Shown here piece after piece: positions 18,252 to 26,319 of a DNA stretch of 56,550 nucleotides. The number at the start of each line of letters is the position of its first letter. Position 1 is the first letter of the stretch. The stretch is taken from contig JAJNPS010000035.1 in the NCBI GenBank assembly GCA_021155205.1, forward strand, positions 1 through 56,550. The letters run 5' to 3'. The notes beneath the pieces were generated by a model. It was not told where the DNA came from, made no database searches, and saw only the letters and a program-made list of their open reading frames with translations. This DNA comes from Rhodobacterales bacterium (GTDB lineage Bacteria; Pseudomonadota; Alphaproteobacteria; Rhodobacterales; Rhodobacteraceae). Both the position numbers and the translations under genes were made by a program.

Positions 18252-18811
18252 GGAATGATCCGGGTGTATTTCGTCCCCGCCAGCGTTGCCCCTGCGATCA
18301 GGCCCTGCTGACCAAAGACGAACGGGATCACCGGGTCCAGTTCCACCGTGTCCTTGCCGATACTGGCACCCTGTTCGGGGGTGGCATAGCGCAGGTCCGC
18401 CCCTGCGGCCCAGCCCTGGCCGCGCCGGAAATCGGCCAGCGCCTCATCGGTCATGAAAAACAATGCATGGGCATATTGCTGCGCGCCGATCTGGAACCCG
18501 AAGGTCGCCTTGGCGGTGGAATAGTAGTCGACCGTGACGCCGTCGATCTGCAAGGCCCCGCGCCCATAGGCCCCGCCGAAGCCAAAGCCCGCCTCGGTCA
18601 CGAGAGGCATCCAGAGGATGCCTGAGGCGCGGTTGGCCAGATCCTGCGTGCCCGGATAGCGCGCGAAGAGGAAATCGCGGGTCGCGGTGACGCGCGCCTC
18701 GATCTCGGACCCGCCGTTCGACCCGATGCCATTGCCGCAGCCGGCGGCAGTCAGCAACCCGGCGCCCGAAAGCGCGATAAAGCTGCGTCTTGTCACAGTT
18801 TTCATGATCAT
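18248..18811 (-). CDS. SYLF/YSC84-domain lipoprotein
   Basis: 187 residues. The N-terminus KTVTRRSFIALSGAGLLTAA, then GC, combines a twin-arginine-like RRSF with a lipobox (LTAAGC), which suggests an exported lipoprotein. The rest is a SYLF (YSC84-like, lipid-binding) domain: ILWMPLVTEAGFGFGGAYG, then GALQIDGVTVDYYSTAKATF, IGAQQYAHALFFM and an LAGTKYTRI end. Bacterial members are poorly characterised; lipid binding at the envelope is inferred from the domain. The start is either M at 18811 or M at 18805, both after GAGGGCGGG. It is divergent from argC. Confidence 0.85.
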   Translation of the reverse strand: MIMKTVTRRSFIALSGAGLLTAAGCGNGIGSNGGSEIEARVTATRDFLFARYPGTQDLANRASGILWMPLVTEAGFGFGGAYGRGALQIDGVTVDYYSTAKATFGFQIGAQQYAHALFFMTDEALADFRRGQGWAAGADLRYATPEQGASIGKDTVELDPVIPFVFGQQGLIAGATLAGTKYTRIIP

Positions 18812-19046
18812 CCCGCCCTCTGCTGCCTCGACATCTGGGGGTCTTTGCCCCCCGTTGCACCAAGTTTATCCACAAGTTGTGTGCTTGTCATGCCTTTCGA
18901 CGACCTGCGGCACATGATTGCCGATCGAGGACAGGGAAGTGTGACGCAAATTTGCACAACCCCGCCGCGCCCTGCGGCGGCAAGACCCTTGCATCCGGGC
19001 CGCCAGCGCGACACACAGGGCGCGAACGGGCGGGGAGTGTCAGGCA

Positions 19047-20075
19047 ATGTCCCAAAAGATCGCGATCCTTGGTGCGTCGGGTTACACGGGCGCGGAACTG
19101 GTGCGCCTGATCGCCACCCACCCGGCAATGGAGATCGTGGCCCTGTCGGCGGACCGCAAGGCGGGCATGACGATGGCCGAGGTGTTTCCGTTCCTGCGCC
19201 ATCTGGACCTGCCGCGGCTTTGCAGGATCGACGAAATTGATTTTTCAAACGTTGACTTGTGCTTCTGCGCACTTCCTCATGCAACAACGCAGGAAGTGAT
19301 CGCAAAGCTGCCTCAGGATTTGAAAATTGTAGATCTGAGTGCGGATTTCCGGCTGCAGGATGTGGCGGAATACGAAAAGTGGTACGGCCAGCCGCACGCC
19401 GCGCCGGACTTGCAGACCGAGGCGGTGTATGGGCTGACAGAATTCTACCGCGCAGAGATCGCGCCGGCCCGGCTGGTGGCGGGAACCGGCTGCAACGCCG
19501 CGACCGGCCAGTTTGCCCTGCGGCCATTGATCGCGGCAAAGGTCATCGACCTTGATGACATCGTGATTGACCTCAAGGCCGGGGTATCTGGCGCGGGGCG
19601 GTCGCTGAAGGAGAACCTGCTGCATGCAGAACTGTCCGGCGGGACACACACCTATTCGGCAGGCGGCAGGCATCGGCATCTGGGCGAGTTCGACCAGGAA
19701 TTCAGCAAGGTCGCAGGTCGGCCCGTGCAGGTGCAGTTCACGCCGCATCTGTTGCCGATGAACCGCGGGATTCTGGCGACGGTCTATGTCAGGGGCGATG
19801 CGAAGGTGGTTCATGAAACGCTGGCAAGTGCCTATGCGGACGAGCCTTTCCTGAACGTCCTGCCGTTCGGAACTCTGCCGTCCACCCGCGATATCGCTGG
19901 ATCGAATTTCTGCCATCTCGGCGTCATCGGCGACCGCAAACCGGGGCTGGCGGTGGTGGTGGCCGTGCTGGACAACCTGACCAAGGGATCGTCGGGGCAG
20001 GCGATCCAGAACGCAAATCTGATGCTGGGTCTGGATGAAACCACGGGGCTGATGCTGGCCCCGATATTCCCATGA
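19047..20075 (+). CDS. argC: N-acetyl-gamma-glutamyl-phosphate reductase
   Basis: 342 residues. The NADP-binding motif GASGYTGAELVRL lies at residues 9-21 and the catalytic Cys149 is in VAGTGCNAATGQF, with the conserved His/Glu region in HLLPMNRGI. It performs the third step of arginine synthesis. The length and the GCNAA active site fit the ArgC2/short type found in alphaproteobacteria. Codons for residues 60-100 are visibly more AT-rich than in neighbouring genes. The 235-nt gap upstream, shared with the divergent SYLF gene, must hold its promoter. ccmE follows 7 nt downstream, an unrelated function. Confidence 0.95.
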   Translation: MSQKIAILGASGYTGAELVRLIATHPAMEIVALSADRKAGMTMAEVFPFLRHLDLPRLCRIDEIDFSNVDLCFCALPHATTQEVIAKLPQDLKIVDLSADFRLQDVAEYEKWYGQPHAAPDLQTEAVYGLTEFYRAEIAPARLVAGTGCNAATGQFALRPLIAAKVIDLDDIVIDLKAGVSGAGRSLKENLLHAELSGGTHTYSAGGRHRHLGEFDQEFSKVAGRPVQVQFTPHLLPMNRGILATVYVRGDAKVVHETLASAYADEPFLNVLPFGTLPSTRDIAGSNFCHLGVIGDRKPGLAVVVAVLDNLTKGSSGQAIQNANLMLGLDETTGLMLAPIFP

Positions 20076-20082
20076 GGGTCCG

Positions 20083-20544
20083 ATGGCAGGCATGAAGGGT
20101 CTGAAAAAGCAGCGTCGCATCCAGGTCATCCTTCTGGCTTTTGTGGCGCTGGCGGCGGCGACGGCGCTGGTGGGTTACGGCCTGCGCGACGGCATCAACT
20201 TTTTCCGAAGCCCCAGCCAGATTGTCAGCGACCCGCCCCTGCCGGGGGAAATGTTTCGCGTCGGCGGACTGGTGGAGACAGGCTCGCTGGTCCGCGGGCA
20301 GGGTGCGACGATCACCTTCAGCGTGACGGATACCAACGTCTCGGTTCCGGTGCGCTATACCGGCGTTCTGCCGGACCTTTTTGCCGAAGGACAGGGCATG
20401 GTGGCGCTGGGCCAGATGGAGGGCAACACCTTTGTCGCAACCGAGGTTCTGGCCAAGCATGACGAGACCTACATGCCCAAAGAGGTCGTGGATGCCCTGA
20501 AAGCGCAGGGTGTCTACAAGGACCCCAAGGCCCCCGGGAGCTGA
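20083..20544 (+). CDS. ccmE: Cytochrome c maturation heme chaperone CcmE
   Basis: 153 residues. One N-terminal membrane anchor (about residues 13-31, IQVILLAFVALAAATALVG) precedes the periplasmic OB-fold domain (GEMFRVGGLVE; VRYTGVLPDLFAEGQGMVA). The heme-binding signature is VLAKHDETYMP, with the covalent heme ligand His126 and the conserved Tyr130. It passes heme from CcmC to the CcmFH ligase. Other ccm genes are not in this window, but a diheme cytochrome c client is encoded further right. An alternative start at M4 (20092) is possible. Confidence 0.96.
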   Translation: MAGMKGLKKQRRIQVILLAFVALAAATALVGYGLRDGINFFRSPSQIVSDPPLPGEMFRVGGLVETGSLVRGQGATITFSVTDTNVSVPVRYTGVLPDLFAEGQGMVALGQMEGNTFVATEVLAKHDETYMPKEVVDALKAQGVYKDPKAPGS

Positions 20545-20553
20545 ACGGCGCGC

Positions 20554-20568
20554 TTAAGTCCCGTTAAC
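20554..20568 (+). promoter_or_regulatory. CtrA-like binding site before the endolysin gene
   Basis: TTAA (20554-20557) and TTAAC (20564-20568) are separated by 6 nt. The CtrA consensus in alphaproteobacteria is TTAA-N7-TTAAC, so the spacing is one short. It lies 50 nt before an endolysin/holin pair of the type that CtrA controls in gene-transfer-agent producers. Confidence 0.4.
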
Positions 20569-20617
20569 CCATATCGCCGAGCCTTGCCGCCGGGGGGAGC
20601 TTTCCCTGGGGCATACC

Positions 20618-21229
20618 ATGACATCCGTGACAGACATTGCGACCGAGATTGTGGCCCGCGAGGGCGGCTTTGTGAACGATCCCGACGATCCCGGCGGGGC
20701 CACCAACTTTGGCGTGACCATCCACACCTTGCGGCGTCTGGGGATCGACGTGAACCGCGACACCCGCATCGACGTGGCGGATGTCAAGGCCCTGACCCGG
20801 ACGCAGGCCGTCGACATCTATCTGGAGCATTACTACAAGCGCCCCGGCATCGCGGCCTTGCCGGAACCGCTGCAGGCGTCGGTCTTCGACATGTACGTGA
20901 ACGCAGGCGCCAATGCGGTGAAAATCCTGCAGCGTCTGCTGACGGATATGGGCTACCCTTGCGACCCCGACGGGGTGCTGGGACCGCAGACGATCCGGGC
21001 GGCAGAGACGGCCTATGAGGCGGCACCGGCGCATCTGGTCGATGCCTACGGCATTGCGCGCAGGAACTACTATTACGCGCTGGCCGATGCCCGCCCCGCC
21101 AGCCGGAAATATGCCCGGCGGCGTGATGGCGGCAAGGGGGGCTGGATTACCCGCGCGGAAGAGTTCATCAGTCCGAAGTACCGGCTGACGGCGGCCCAGC
21201 ATGCGGCGCGGGTGGCGGCATGGGGGTGA
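20618..21229 (+). CDS. GH108-family peptidoglycan hydrolase (gene-transfer-agent type endolysin)
   Basis: 203 residues. The N-terminal GH108 lysozyme motif is EGGFVNDPDDPGGATNFGVT, with the likely catalytic Glu15, followed by a peptidoglycan-binding-3 segment (GVLGPQTIRAA). No signal peptide is seen, so export would depend on the holin encoded next. In R. capsulatus an endolysin/holin pair of this kind, encoded away from the capsid cluster, releases gene transfer agent particles by lysing a few cells. The start ATG lies 50 nt after a CtrA-like site. No capsid, portal or tail gene is nearby, so a simple prophage is not supported. Confidence 0.85.
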   Translation: MTSVTDIATEIVAREGGFVNDPDDPGGATNFGVTIHTLRRLGIDVNRDTRIDVADVKALTRTQAVDIYLEHYYKRPGIAALPEPLQASVFDMYVNAGANAVKILQRLLTDMGYPCDPDGVLGPQTIRAAETAYEAAPAHLVDAYGIARRNYYYALADARPASRKYARRRDGGKGGWITRAEEFISPKYRLTAAQHAARVAAWG

Positions 21230-21702
21230 TCGGCAAACTGATCGGCGGCCCGGCGGCGGTGTCCGCCCTGGGCGACGCGGCAAAGGGGATGGCGGAGGTG
21301 TTCGTGCCATCGGCCACCCGGCGGATGGAACTGTCGGCCGAGGCGCAGATGGCGGCCCTGAACCAGTTCGGCGACGAATTCGGCAATCCGTCCGTCGGCT
21401 GGTTCGACCGGCTGGTGAACGGTTTGAACCGGCTGCCGCGTCCGTTCCTGGCGTTCGGGACCATCGGGCTTTTTGTCTATGCCATGGTCGACCCGGTCCA
21501 GTTCGCGCGGCGCATGGTCGGGCTTAATGCGGTGCCTGAACCCTTGTGGTGGCTGTTGGGAGCGGTGGTTGCGTTCTATTTCGGTGCGCGGGAAGCGTCC
21601 TATTTCCGCGCGCGCGCGGTCAGGATGCCGTCCGGGTTGGCGCAAGGTCCCGCATCCGGTGACGCCAACCCGGCCCTTGAGGACTGGCGCGGCCGGTCAT
21701 AG
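21220..21702 (+). CDS. 3TM-type phage holin family protein
   Basis: 160 residues, overlapping the endolysin by 10 nt. An N-terminal amphipathic part (GVIGKLIGGPAAVSALGDAA) precedes NGLNRLPRPFLAFGTIGLF, a loop containing DPVQFARRMVGLNAVPEPLW, and the helix WLLGAVVAFYFGARE. This is the pattern of the 3TM holin family found beside GH108 endolysins in Rhodobacterales. It would make membrane lesions that let the endolysin reach the wall. The C-terminal tail is hydrophilic. The tight overlap with the hydrolase supports a two-gene lysis cassette. Confidence 0.82.
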   Translation: MGVIGKLIGGPAAVSALGDAAKGMAEVFVPSATRRMELSAEAQMAALNQFGDEFGNPSVGWFDRLVNGLNRLPRPFLAFGTIGLFVYAMVDPVQFARRMVGLNAVPEPLWWLLGAVVAFYFGAREASYFRARAVRMPSGLAQGPASGDANPALEDWRGRS

Positions 21703-21885
21703 GCAGTCTGGCGCAGCGCGTCGGTGGCCCGCCCCGGTCTTGCGGCAGGGGCGGGTCTTGTCGGGACCGGGCCGATCCCGTCCGCTGCCGCATGGCTGCC
21801 ATGCGGTCGCCCCCCTGGCCTGTGGTTGCCTGAAGCCGCGACAACGGCTATGTCAGGACCACGAGATCTATCAGGGGATGATCGG

Positions 21886-22839
21886 TTGCGCGACCTCAAG
21901 CTGCCCGAAGGGCGCCATCCTGAAAAGGCGCATCGCCCCGACAACGCCCAGCCGAAAAAGCCGGACTGGATCCGCGTCAGGGCCCCGACTTCCGAAGGCT
22001 ACAGGCGCACGCGTGACATCCTGCGCGAGAAAAAGCTGGTGACGGTCTGCGAAGAGGCAGGTTGCCCCAATGTCGGCGAATGCTGGTCGCAAGGCCACGC
22101 CACCATGATGATCATGGGCGAAATCTGCACCCGTGGCTGCACGTTCTGCAACGTGGCGACCGGCAGGCCGCAGACGCTGGATGCGTTCGAGCCGGGGCGC
22201 GTGGCGCATGCGGTCGCCGAACTGGGGCTGAACCATGTGGTCGTGACCTCGGTAGACCGCGATGACCTTGACGATGGCGGTGCGGACCATTTCGCCCAGA
22301 CCATCCGCGCCATCCGGCACCGGGCACCGGGGACAACGATCGAGGTGCTGATCCCCGATTTCCTGAAATGCGGCCCGGAGGCGCTGGAGGCGGTCGTGGC
22401 GGCGCGCCCGGACGTGCTGAACCACAATCTTGAAACCGTGCCGGGCCTTTACCCCGAGGTGCGGCCCGGCGCGCGCTATTTCCATTCCCTGCGCCTGTTG
22501 CAGCGGGTCAAGGAACTGGATCCCGCGATGTTCACCAAGTCCGGCATCATGGTGGGCCTGGGCGAGGACCGGCAGGGCGTGCATCAGGTGATGGACGACA
22601 TGCGCGCGGCGGATGTCGATTTCCTGACCATCGGGCAATACCTGCAGCCGACGCCCAAGCATCACCGGGTGGCCCGGTTCGTCCCGCCGGACGAATTTGC
22701 CGCCCTTGAGCGGGCGGCGTTCGGCAAGGGGTTCCTGATGGTGTCCGCGACCCCTCTGACGCGGTCATCCTACCATGCGGGCGATGATTTCGCGCGGCTG
22801 CGCGCGGCGCGGCTGGACCGGCTGGGGCGAAAGAATTGA
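21886..22839 (+). CDS. lipA: Lipoyl synthase
   Basis: About 317 residues from the TTG at 21886, which has AGGGGA 7 nt upstream and gives the standard RDLKLPEGRHPEKAHRPDN opening. An in-frame ATG at 21850 would add 12 residues. Radical-SAM enzyme inserting two sulfurs into octanoyl groups. The auxiliary cluster motif CEEAGCPNVGEC gives Cys55, Cys60 and Cys66; the SAM cluster CTRGCTFC gives Cys81, Cys85 and Cys88; the C-terminal RSSY serine that ligates the auxiliary cluster is present. The stop overlaps the TTG start of the following glycosyltransferase by 4 nt. Confidence 0.95.
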   Translation: MRDLKLPEGRHPEKAHRPDNAQPKKPDWIRVRAPTSEGYRRTRDILREKKLVTVCEEAGCPNVGECWSQGHATMMIMGEICTRGCTFCNVATGRPQTLDAFEPGRVAHAVAELGLNHVVVTSVDRDDLDDGGADHFAQTIRAIRHRAPGTTIEVLIPDFLKCGPEALEAVVAARPDVLNHNLETVPGLYPEVRPGARYFHSLRLLQRVKELDPAMFTKSGIMVGLGEDRQGVHQVMDDMRAADVDFLTIGQYLQPTPKHHRVARFVPPDEFAALERAAFGKGFLMVSATPLTRSSYHAGDDFARLRAARLDRLGRKN

Positions 22840-23681
22840 AGCTGTGGTCGGCGTGGCTGCAGGGGCGGCAGAATGCGCCGCGCTTTGTTCGCGAAAATCT
22901 GGATCTTTGGGAGCGGTTGAACCCCGAACACACGCTGACGGTTCTGGAACAGAAGGACACCGATGCCATACTGGCCGAACTTGGGGTGTCCCAGCCTAGG
23001 ATCACGCCGCAGGTTACGACCGACCTTGCGCGAAGCTTTGTTCTGGCGCGCAATGGCGGGGCCTGGGTCGATTCCACGCTGTTGCCCACGGTGCCGATTT
23101 CAAGCTGGTTGACGCCGGACCTGCGTGCGCAGGGCTTTTTCGCGTTCAGGTCGCTTGGCGATCCCAATCTGGTGCTGCAGAACTGGTTTCTTTATGCAGA
23201 TCCCGGCAACCCGGTCATCGTGGCCTGGCTGGAGACGTTCGCGGATTACTTCCGCACGTTACGGCGGTTTCCGACCCTGAAACGTGCGATCTGGCATGGG
23301 GCCATTGGCGACTATGCACGCTATCGCAAGGCCGAACGTGCGCGCGACACATTGTGGCATGTGGATCCGGACCGCGGACGCGGCTGCGTGTTCTACCCCT
23401 ATGCCGTCCACAACTATACCTTTGCCCACCTTTTGCGCACGCGCCACGATCTGCGCGCTATCTGGGAGATGGTGCCGCACAAGGTGGCCCAATTGCCCGA
23501 ACAGATCGGTCAGGTCCGCCGCGATCCCGAGACGACCGAACAGGATTTCCTGGCGGCACTGCCGGAACTGTTGGAGGTCTCGCCGGTCCACAAGCTGAAC
23601 CATCATGACCGGATGTTCGAAAAGGTTGTCGCGATAGTTGCCAAAAGTCTTGACGCGCGGGTCAAGGGTGACCGCGCCTGA
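22836..23681 (+). CDS. Capsular polysaccharide synthesis family glycosyltransferase
   Basis: 281 residues, starting at a TTG that overlaps the lipA stop. It fits the Caps_synth group of sugar transferases (GT32-like fold): an N-terminal LWERLNPEHTLTVLE, then LARSFVLARNGGAWVDSTLL, where the WVD triad takes the place of the nucleotide-sugar binding DXD, followed by GFFAFRSLGDPNLVLQNWF. No membrane helix or signal peptide. Substrate and product are unknown, and no other polysaccharide genes are nearby, so the job could be modification of a surface glycan whose main locus is elsewhere. Confidence 0.75.
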   Translation: MKLWSAWLQGRQNAPRFVRENLDLWERLNPEHTLTVLEQKDTDAILAELGVSQPRITPQVTTDLARSFVLARNGGAWVDSTLLPTVPISSWLTPDLRAQGFFAFRSLGDPNLVLQNWFLYADPGNPVIVAWLETFADYFRTLRRFPTLKRAIWHGAIGDYARYRKAERARDTLWHVDPDRGRGCVFYPYAVHNYTFAHLLRTRHDLRAIWEMVPHKVAQLPEQIGQVRRDPETTEQDFLAALPELLEVSPVHKLNHHDRMFEKVVAIVAKSLDARVKGDRA

Positions 23682-23756
23682 CATGCGGTTCAGCCGCTGC
23701 CGAACCCGTTCCGGCCGCGTTCGGACCTTTCGCCCCCGCGAGCGTTTGCGGGTCCG

Positions 23757-23870
23757 TCACGCCGGCAGCAGACCGACCGAGGGGCAGTGTCCGAACGCCA
23801 GGCCGTAAAGCCGCAGCGCGACAGCGACGCGCCGCATATGGGGGCTGTCATACTGTCCGATCAGGATCAT
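23757..23870 (-). pseudogene. Glutathione S-transferase N-terminal remnant
   Basis: A 37-residue open frame, MILIGQYDSPHMRRVAVALR followed by LYGLAFGHCPSVGLLPA. This is the first beta strand and helix of a thioredoxin-fold GST (family pattern MILIGQYDSPF.RRV...L..YGL.F.H), which should continue for about 200 residues. The stop follows soon after the point where WSVF would be expected, and I found no continuation in the other frames. The ATG overlaps the cytochrome c stop (ATGA), so it was once translationally coupled to it. Confidence 0.6.
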
Positions 23871-24757
23871 GGGACGCCCGGCACCAGCTTGAGATAGGCC
23901 GCCACCGCGGCACGGTCGCTGTCGGGCAGGCGGCCGAGGTTCTTGACCACCTCGACCATCTGGCCGCCCACGGTATCGAACTCCGGCGTGAACCCGGTGG
24001 TGAAGTACGCCACGATCTCCGCCTCGGTCCAGGTCAGCCTGGCGGGCGTGATGTTCGGGATCGTGCCCTTGCCGTCGGGACTGGGCGCACCGGCCAGCCA
24101 GCGGCTGCGGTCCGGCCCGCCGAGAACGTCGCGGGGTGTGTGGCATGCGCTGCAATGGGCCATCGCCTCGGCGATATAGCGGCCCCTTTCCTGTACGGGC
24201 GTCAGCTTGCCGTTGATCGTCCAGCCCGACCGCAGGTAAAGCAGCTTCCACAGGCCCACGGCACGGCGGATGTTGAAGGGAAAGCCGATCTCGTGCGCGG
24301 CGCTGGGGGTGGCATCGGCGGGCAGCGTGGCAAGATATGCGTGCAGGTCGGCGATGTCCTGCAGCGTCATCTGCGTATAGGCGTCGTAGGGAAGCGCGGG
24401 ATAGTAGTGCTGTCCGTCAGGTGACACACCGTATTTCAGCGCGTTCACCAGATCCGACAGTGGCCATCCGCCGATGCCCTGTGCGGGGTCGGAGGAAATG
24501 TTGGGCGCGACAAAGGTGCCGAAAGCGGTCACGAACCGCTGCCCTCCGGACAGCACAAGCTCTGCATCCCCGGTCGCGCCCGGGGCCATGTGGCAGGACG
24601 CGCAGCCCGCGGCGGTAAAGACAACCTGGCCGCGCATGGCGTCGCCCCTCAGGTCGGCCACCAGCGCCGGATCACCCCCGCGCGGGGCCGAAGCGACCCA
24701 GAGAGTCGCCGCCACGATCAGCCCGATCACGGCCAGAAACACCACAAACCGCCGCAT
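23867..24757 (-). CDS. Membrane-anchored diheme cytochrome c
   Basis: 296 residues. A leader or anchor (FVVFLAVIGLIVAATLWVAS, residues 4-23) places it on the periplasmic side. Two heme sites are seen: CASCH at 52-56 and CSACH at 202-206. Likely Met ligands lie in the second half of each domain (TQMTLQDIADLHAYL; GGQMVEVVKNLG). The domain pair resembles the cytochrome subunits of membrane sugar or alcohol dehydrogenases, but no dehydrogenase is adjacent and the partner is unknown. The ATG follows GGAAAGG. It is upstream of the GST remnant. Confidence 0.85.
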   Translation of the reverse strand: MRRFVVFLAVIGLIVAATLWVASAPRGGDPALVADLRGDAMRGQVVFTAAGCASCHMAPGATGDAELVLSGGQRFVTAFGTFVAPNISSDPAQGIGGWPLSDLVNALKYGVSPDGQHYYPALPYDAYTQMTLQDIADLHAYLATLPADATPSAAHEIGFPFNIRRAVGLWKLLYLRSGWTINGKLTPVQERGRYIAEAMAHCSACHTPRDVLGGPDRSRWLAGAPSPDGKGTIPNITPARLTWTEAEIVAYFTTGFTPEFDTVGGQMVEVVKNLGRLPDSDRAAVAAYLKLVPGVP

Positions 24758-24879
24758 CCAAGCCACCTTTCCGGTCTCGACCAATGGCCAGCACCGTCCG
24801 CAAATCCGCCGCCCTTTGCCGAACGATACCGAAAAGTCGCGGACTGGCCAGCAGGTTTGGCCCCTCCTTGCCGCCTTGC

Positions 24880-25044
24880 CTAGCGTTTGGGCAGGGTCAG
24901 CCAGTCGGGCCAGCCGAACACCCGCTCGATGATCACCACAAGAAAACATAGCGCGACCACGCCGACGACCAGCTTGACGCGGCCCATCGAGGGCGGCTTT
25001 TCGATCCAGCCGCGCATCCGGACGAACCAGCCAAGATAGTTCAC
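24880..25044 (-). CDS. Small conserved single-pass membrane protein downstream of hpt
   Basis: 54 residues, starting at a GTG that overlaps the hpt stop (GTGA). A charged N-terminal part (VRMRGWIEKPPSMGRVK) is followed by a single membrane helix (LVVGVVALCFLVVIIERVFG) and a short WPDWLTLPKR tail. A similar small protein next to hpt is familiar in Rhodobacterales, without known function. The overlap implies coupled translation with hpt. It is followed by a 122-nt gap in which I see only the cytochrome leader region. Confidence 0.7.
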   Translation of the reverse strand: MNYLGWFVRMRGWIEKPPSMGRVKLVVGVVALCFLVVIIERVFGWPDWLTLPKR

Positions 25045-25595
25045 GGTGCCGCCCCGTCGCCGGTAAAGCGGACCTTGCCGATATAGGGCAGGTTGCGGTT
25101 GCGTTGGGCATAGTCGATGCCGTAGCCGACGACAAACTCGTCGGGGATCTCGAAGCCCGTCCAGGTCGCCTTGATGTCCGCCTCGCGCCGGGACGGCTTG
25201 TCGAGCAGGGCGCAGACCTCAAGCCGCGCCGGGTCGCGGGTCAACAGCAGGTTGCGGACATGCAAAAGCGTGAACCCGGTATCGACGATATCCTCCACCA
25301 CCAGCACGTCGCGGCCCGCGATCTCGCCCCGCAGGTCTTTCAGGATGCGCACCTCGCGGCTGGAATGCATCGCGTCGCCATACGAGGACGCCTCCAGGAA
25401 ATCCACCTCGACCGGCAGGTCGATCTCGCGCACGAGATCGGCGATGAACACGAATGACCCGCGCAAGAGGCCGACCACGACCAGCTTGTCGGTGCCCGCA
25501 AAATGCGCGGTGATGTCGCGGGCCAGCCCTTCGACCCGCGCGGCAATGGCCTTGGCACTGATCATCTGGTCGATCACATATTGACGTGAAGTCAT
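25041..25595 (-). CDS. hpt: Hypoxanthine phosphoribosyltransferase
   Basis: 184 residues. It converts hypoxanthine or guanine and PRPP into IMP or GMP (purine salvage, cytoplasm). The PRPP-binding signature VLVVEDIVDTGFTLLHVR, the flexible loop EASSYGD and the pyrophosphate-contacting LVVVGLLRGSFVFIADL are clear. WTGFEIPDEFVVGYGIDYAQ forms the base-binding end. It is divergent from the COQ10-like gene at 25663, with 67 nt between starts, and overlaps the small membrane protein gene at its 3' end. Confidence 0.95.
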   Translation of the reverse strand: MTSRQYVIDQMISAKAIAARVEGLARDITAHFAGTDKLVVVGLLRGSFVFIADLVREIDLPVEVDFLEASSYGDAMHSSREVRILKDLRGEIAGRDVLVVEDIVDTGFTLLHVRNLLLTRDPARLEVCALLDKPSRREADIKATWTGFEIPDEFVVGYGIDYAQRNRNLPYIGKVRFTGDGAAP

Positions 25596-25662
25596 GCCCG
25601 GCCCCTGTTAGTCAGGTCCGATCCATAGCCAAGAACCGTCACGAAGTCACCGAAAAGAGACG

Positions 25663-26154
25663 ATGCCCAGCCATCACGAAACGCGCAACGTGCCCTACAG
25701 CGCCGACCAGATGTACGCACTGGTGGCTGATGTCGCGTCCTATCCGCAGTTCCTGCCGTGGAATTCCGCCGCCCGCATCCGGTCGCGCCGCCCGGTCGAA
25801 GGCCCCGATGGCACGGGCGAGGTGATGGAGGCGGACCTTGTGATCAGCTTCAAGGTATTCCGCGAACGGTTCGGCAGTCGGGTGACGCTGTGGCCCGGCC
25901 CGCGCCGGATCGAGACGGAGTACCTTGACGGCCCCTTTCGCCACATGCAGTCGACCTGGATATTCCGCGATGTCGAAGGCGGCTGCGAGATCACGTTCGA
26001 TGTGGATTTCGAGTTCCGCAACGCCCTGTTGCAGGGCATCATCGGGATCGTCTTCAACGACGCCATGCTGCGGGTGGTCCGCGCGTTCGAGCGGCGCGCG
26101 GCGGCGCTCTACGGGTCGCAGGCGCGGGCGGGCACGGCCAAGATGAGGATCTGA
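25663..26154 (+). CDS. COQ10/RatA-like START-domain protein
   Basis: 163 residues forming a single polyketide-cyclase/START fold. Signatures are MYALVADVASYPQFLPWN, DLVISFKVFRERFGSRV, DGPFRHMQSTWIF and the C-terminal helix FNDAMLRVVRAFERRAAALY. Homologues are annotated both as coenzyme Q-binding protein COQ10 and as RatA. In alphaproteobacteria the ubiquinone-binding role is more likely, because no RatB partner gene is adjacent. Soluble, no signal peptide. The ATG follows an AAGAGACG motif. Confidence 0.85.
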   Translation: MPSHHETRNVPYSADQMYALVADVASYPQFLPWNSAARIRSRRPVEGPDGTGEVMEADLVISFKVFRERFGSRVTLWPGPRRIETEYLDGPFRHMQSTWIFRDVEGGCEITFDVDFEFRNALLQGIIGIVFNDAMLRVVRAFERRAAALYGSQARAGTAKMRI

Positions 26155-26319
26155 TACGGGCCACGGCGCTGTCCCGGGTGGACATCGCACCCGGTGTCGG
26201 TGCCTCGCGCCGGGGAACAGACGTGAACGGGGTGCCCTTGCAGCCCCCGTCACGCGGAACTAAGACTCTGTCAAGGATCGCACGATTATCTTGCGGCCAA
26301 CGAACAGAGGCACTTATCC

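Noticed and set aside
18866..18874. Perfect DnaA box TTATCCACA in the SYLF/argC gap
   Set aside because: It is a single copy with no AT-rich unwinding region or further boxes nearby, so an origin is not supported; one match by chance is expected in a genome.
20618..21702. Prophage remnant
   Set aside because: No integrase, attachment site, terminase, capsid or tail gene is nearby; flanking genes (ccmE, lipA) are core genes with normal spacing.
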